The translations under genes were made by a program, and so were the position numbers. From Candidatus Thorarchaeota archaeon (GTDB lineage: Archaea > Asgardarchaeota > Thorarchaeia > Thorarchaeales > Thorarchaeaceae), in NCBI GenBank assembly GCA_016933575.1, contig JAFGAR010000121.1, positions 1 through 52,354 on the forward strand: a stretch of 52,354 bases of DNA, given 5' to 3'. This document shows positions 52,161 to 52,354 of the stretch, piece after piece (position 1 is the first letter of the stretch; every line of letters begins with the position of its first letter). The notes below the pieces were generated by a model that was not told the origin of the DNA, searched no databases, and saw nothing but the letters and a program-made list of their open reading frames with translations.

Positions 52161-52354
52161 AGGGTTGTCAACAGCTGCTGAAACCTTGGACAATGTTGGA
52201 CATCTCGTAGATGAGTCTTTGAGAGAACATAGTGGACCTTTTCTAGTCCAGTCCGGTGATTCAAGCATGAGGTCGAAACAACACAGCTCTGACCTCACAG
52301 AGTCCACCCAGTGCCGTTCCCTGGGGGTACAACACTCTGGTGTCCAAGATCGTA
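52161..52354 (-). repeat. Structured terminal element, right copy (inverted repeat of the left end)
   Basis: Read on the minus strand this is the partner of the element at 16-213. The same stems are present: CAGAGT/ACTCTG (52334-52339 with 52298-52303 on the plus strand), CCCAG/CTGGG (52307-52311 with 52321-52325), GTGAGGTC with GACCTCA, and TGTCCAA repeats at the far end matching TTGGACA. The central part differs and has its own hairpin, TGGAC...GTCCA. It follows the MFS gene in convergent orientation, as the left copy follows its neighbour. The outer part may be cut off by the window end. Confidence 0.75.

Noticed and set aside
1..52354. CRISPR arrays, tRNA or rRNA genes
   Set aside because: No regularly spaced direct repeats, no cloverleaf with a TTCGANTC-type arm, and no rRNA-like stretch were found by reading the intergenic gaps.
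1..52354. Virus, plasmid or Borg-like element
   Set aside because: Gene content is central metabolism and cell-surface proteins with no replication, capsid, integrase or transposase genes. Only the inverted terminal element supports such a reading.

Overview
The window looks like chromosomal DNA of an Asgard archaeon. The case rests on a Rab-like small GTPase, a single-domain gelsolin protein, a longin-roadblock fusion and a longin-like winged-helix protein. These sit beside archaeal C1 and redox genes (formylmethanofuran dehydrogenase fwdDBA, an F420-type luciferase-like oxidoreductase), TATA/BRE-like promoters, and GTG/TTG starts with GGAGG-type ribosome sites. A Thorarchaeia-like lineage is my best guess, from gene content alone. 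I saw no rRNA, tRNA, CRISPR array, IS transposase or phage gene.

Layout. 0.2-4.9 kb: hypothetical genes, three membrane zinc-ribbon proteins and the gelsolin protein. 5-6.4 kb: a medium-chain dehydrogenase and an AhpD-like protein. 6.4-11 kb (minus strand): a 2-oxoacid dehydrogenase complex (E1alpha, E1beta, E2) with a zinc-ribbon protein and a lipoate-protein ligase; no E3 is present. 11.4-15.7 kb: fwdD-fwdB-fwdA and a methyltransferase. 15.8-18.4 kb: a bactofilin-like beta-solenoid protein, a winged-helix protein and the longin-roadblock protein. 18.4-21.4 kb: a flavoprotein, a corrinoid adenosyltransferase and an acyl-CoA mutase large subunit with the isobutyryl-CoA-mutase-type Gln. 21.4-25.2 kb (minus): two family-5 solute-binding proteins whose halves are in reversed (circularly permuted) order, one broken by a TGA at a Trp codon. 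25.3-31 kb: longin/winged-helix protein, serine hydrolase, GTPase, surface protein, LLM oxidoreductase. 31.2-34.1 kb: a FAD oxidoreductase with its Fe-S/CCG partner. 34.3-39.9 kb: membrane proteins, an UlaG-like hydrolase, a DUF438/hemerythrin/PAS sensor divergent from an HxlR regulator, and more zinc-ribbon membrane proteins. 40-43.3 kb: a two-subunit CoA-transferase, a HAD phosphatase, a helical protein and a TPR protein. 43.5-45.8 kb: a surface protein and a membrane-anchored winged-helix protein. 45.9-49.7 kb: the methylmalonyl-CoA module (B12-binding subunit, MeaB-type GTPase, mutase with the MCM-type Arg, epimerase) and a TPR protein. 49.7-52.1 kb: threonine aldolase and an MFS transporter.

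The metabolic theme is acyl-CoA chemistry: oxidative decarboxylation of 2-oxoacids, CoA transfer, two B12-dependent carbon-skeleton mutases with their adenosyltransferase and chaperone, and the C1 entry enzyme of the archaeal Wood-Ljungdahl branch. Around it are surface-anchored binding proteins and small-GTPase-type regulatory parts.

The strongest unexplained signals are (1) a roughly 195-base structured element at both ends of the window in inverted orientation, with conserved stems and a variable centre; (2) the reversed half order in the two solute-binding proteins; and (3) the Arg-to-Gln split between the two mutases. All family assignments come from reading motifs; no database search was run.
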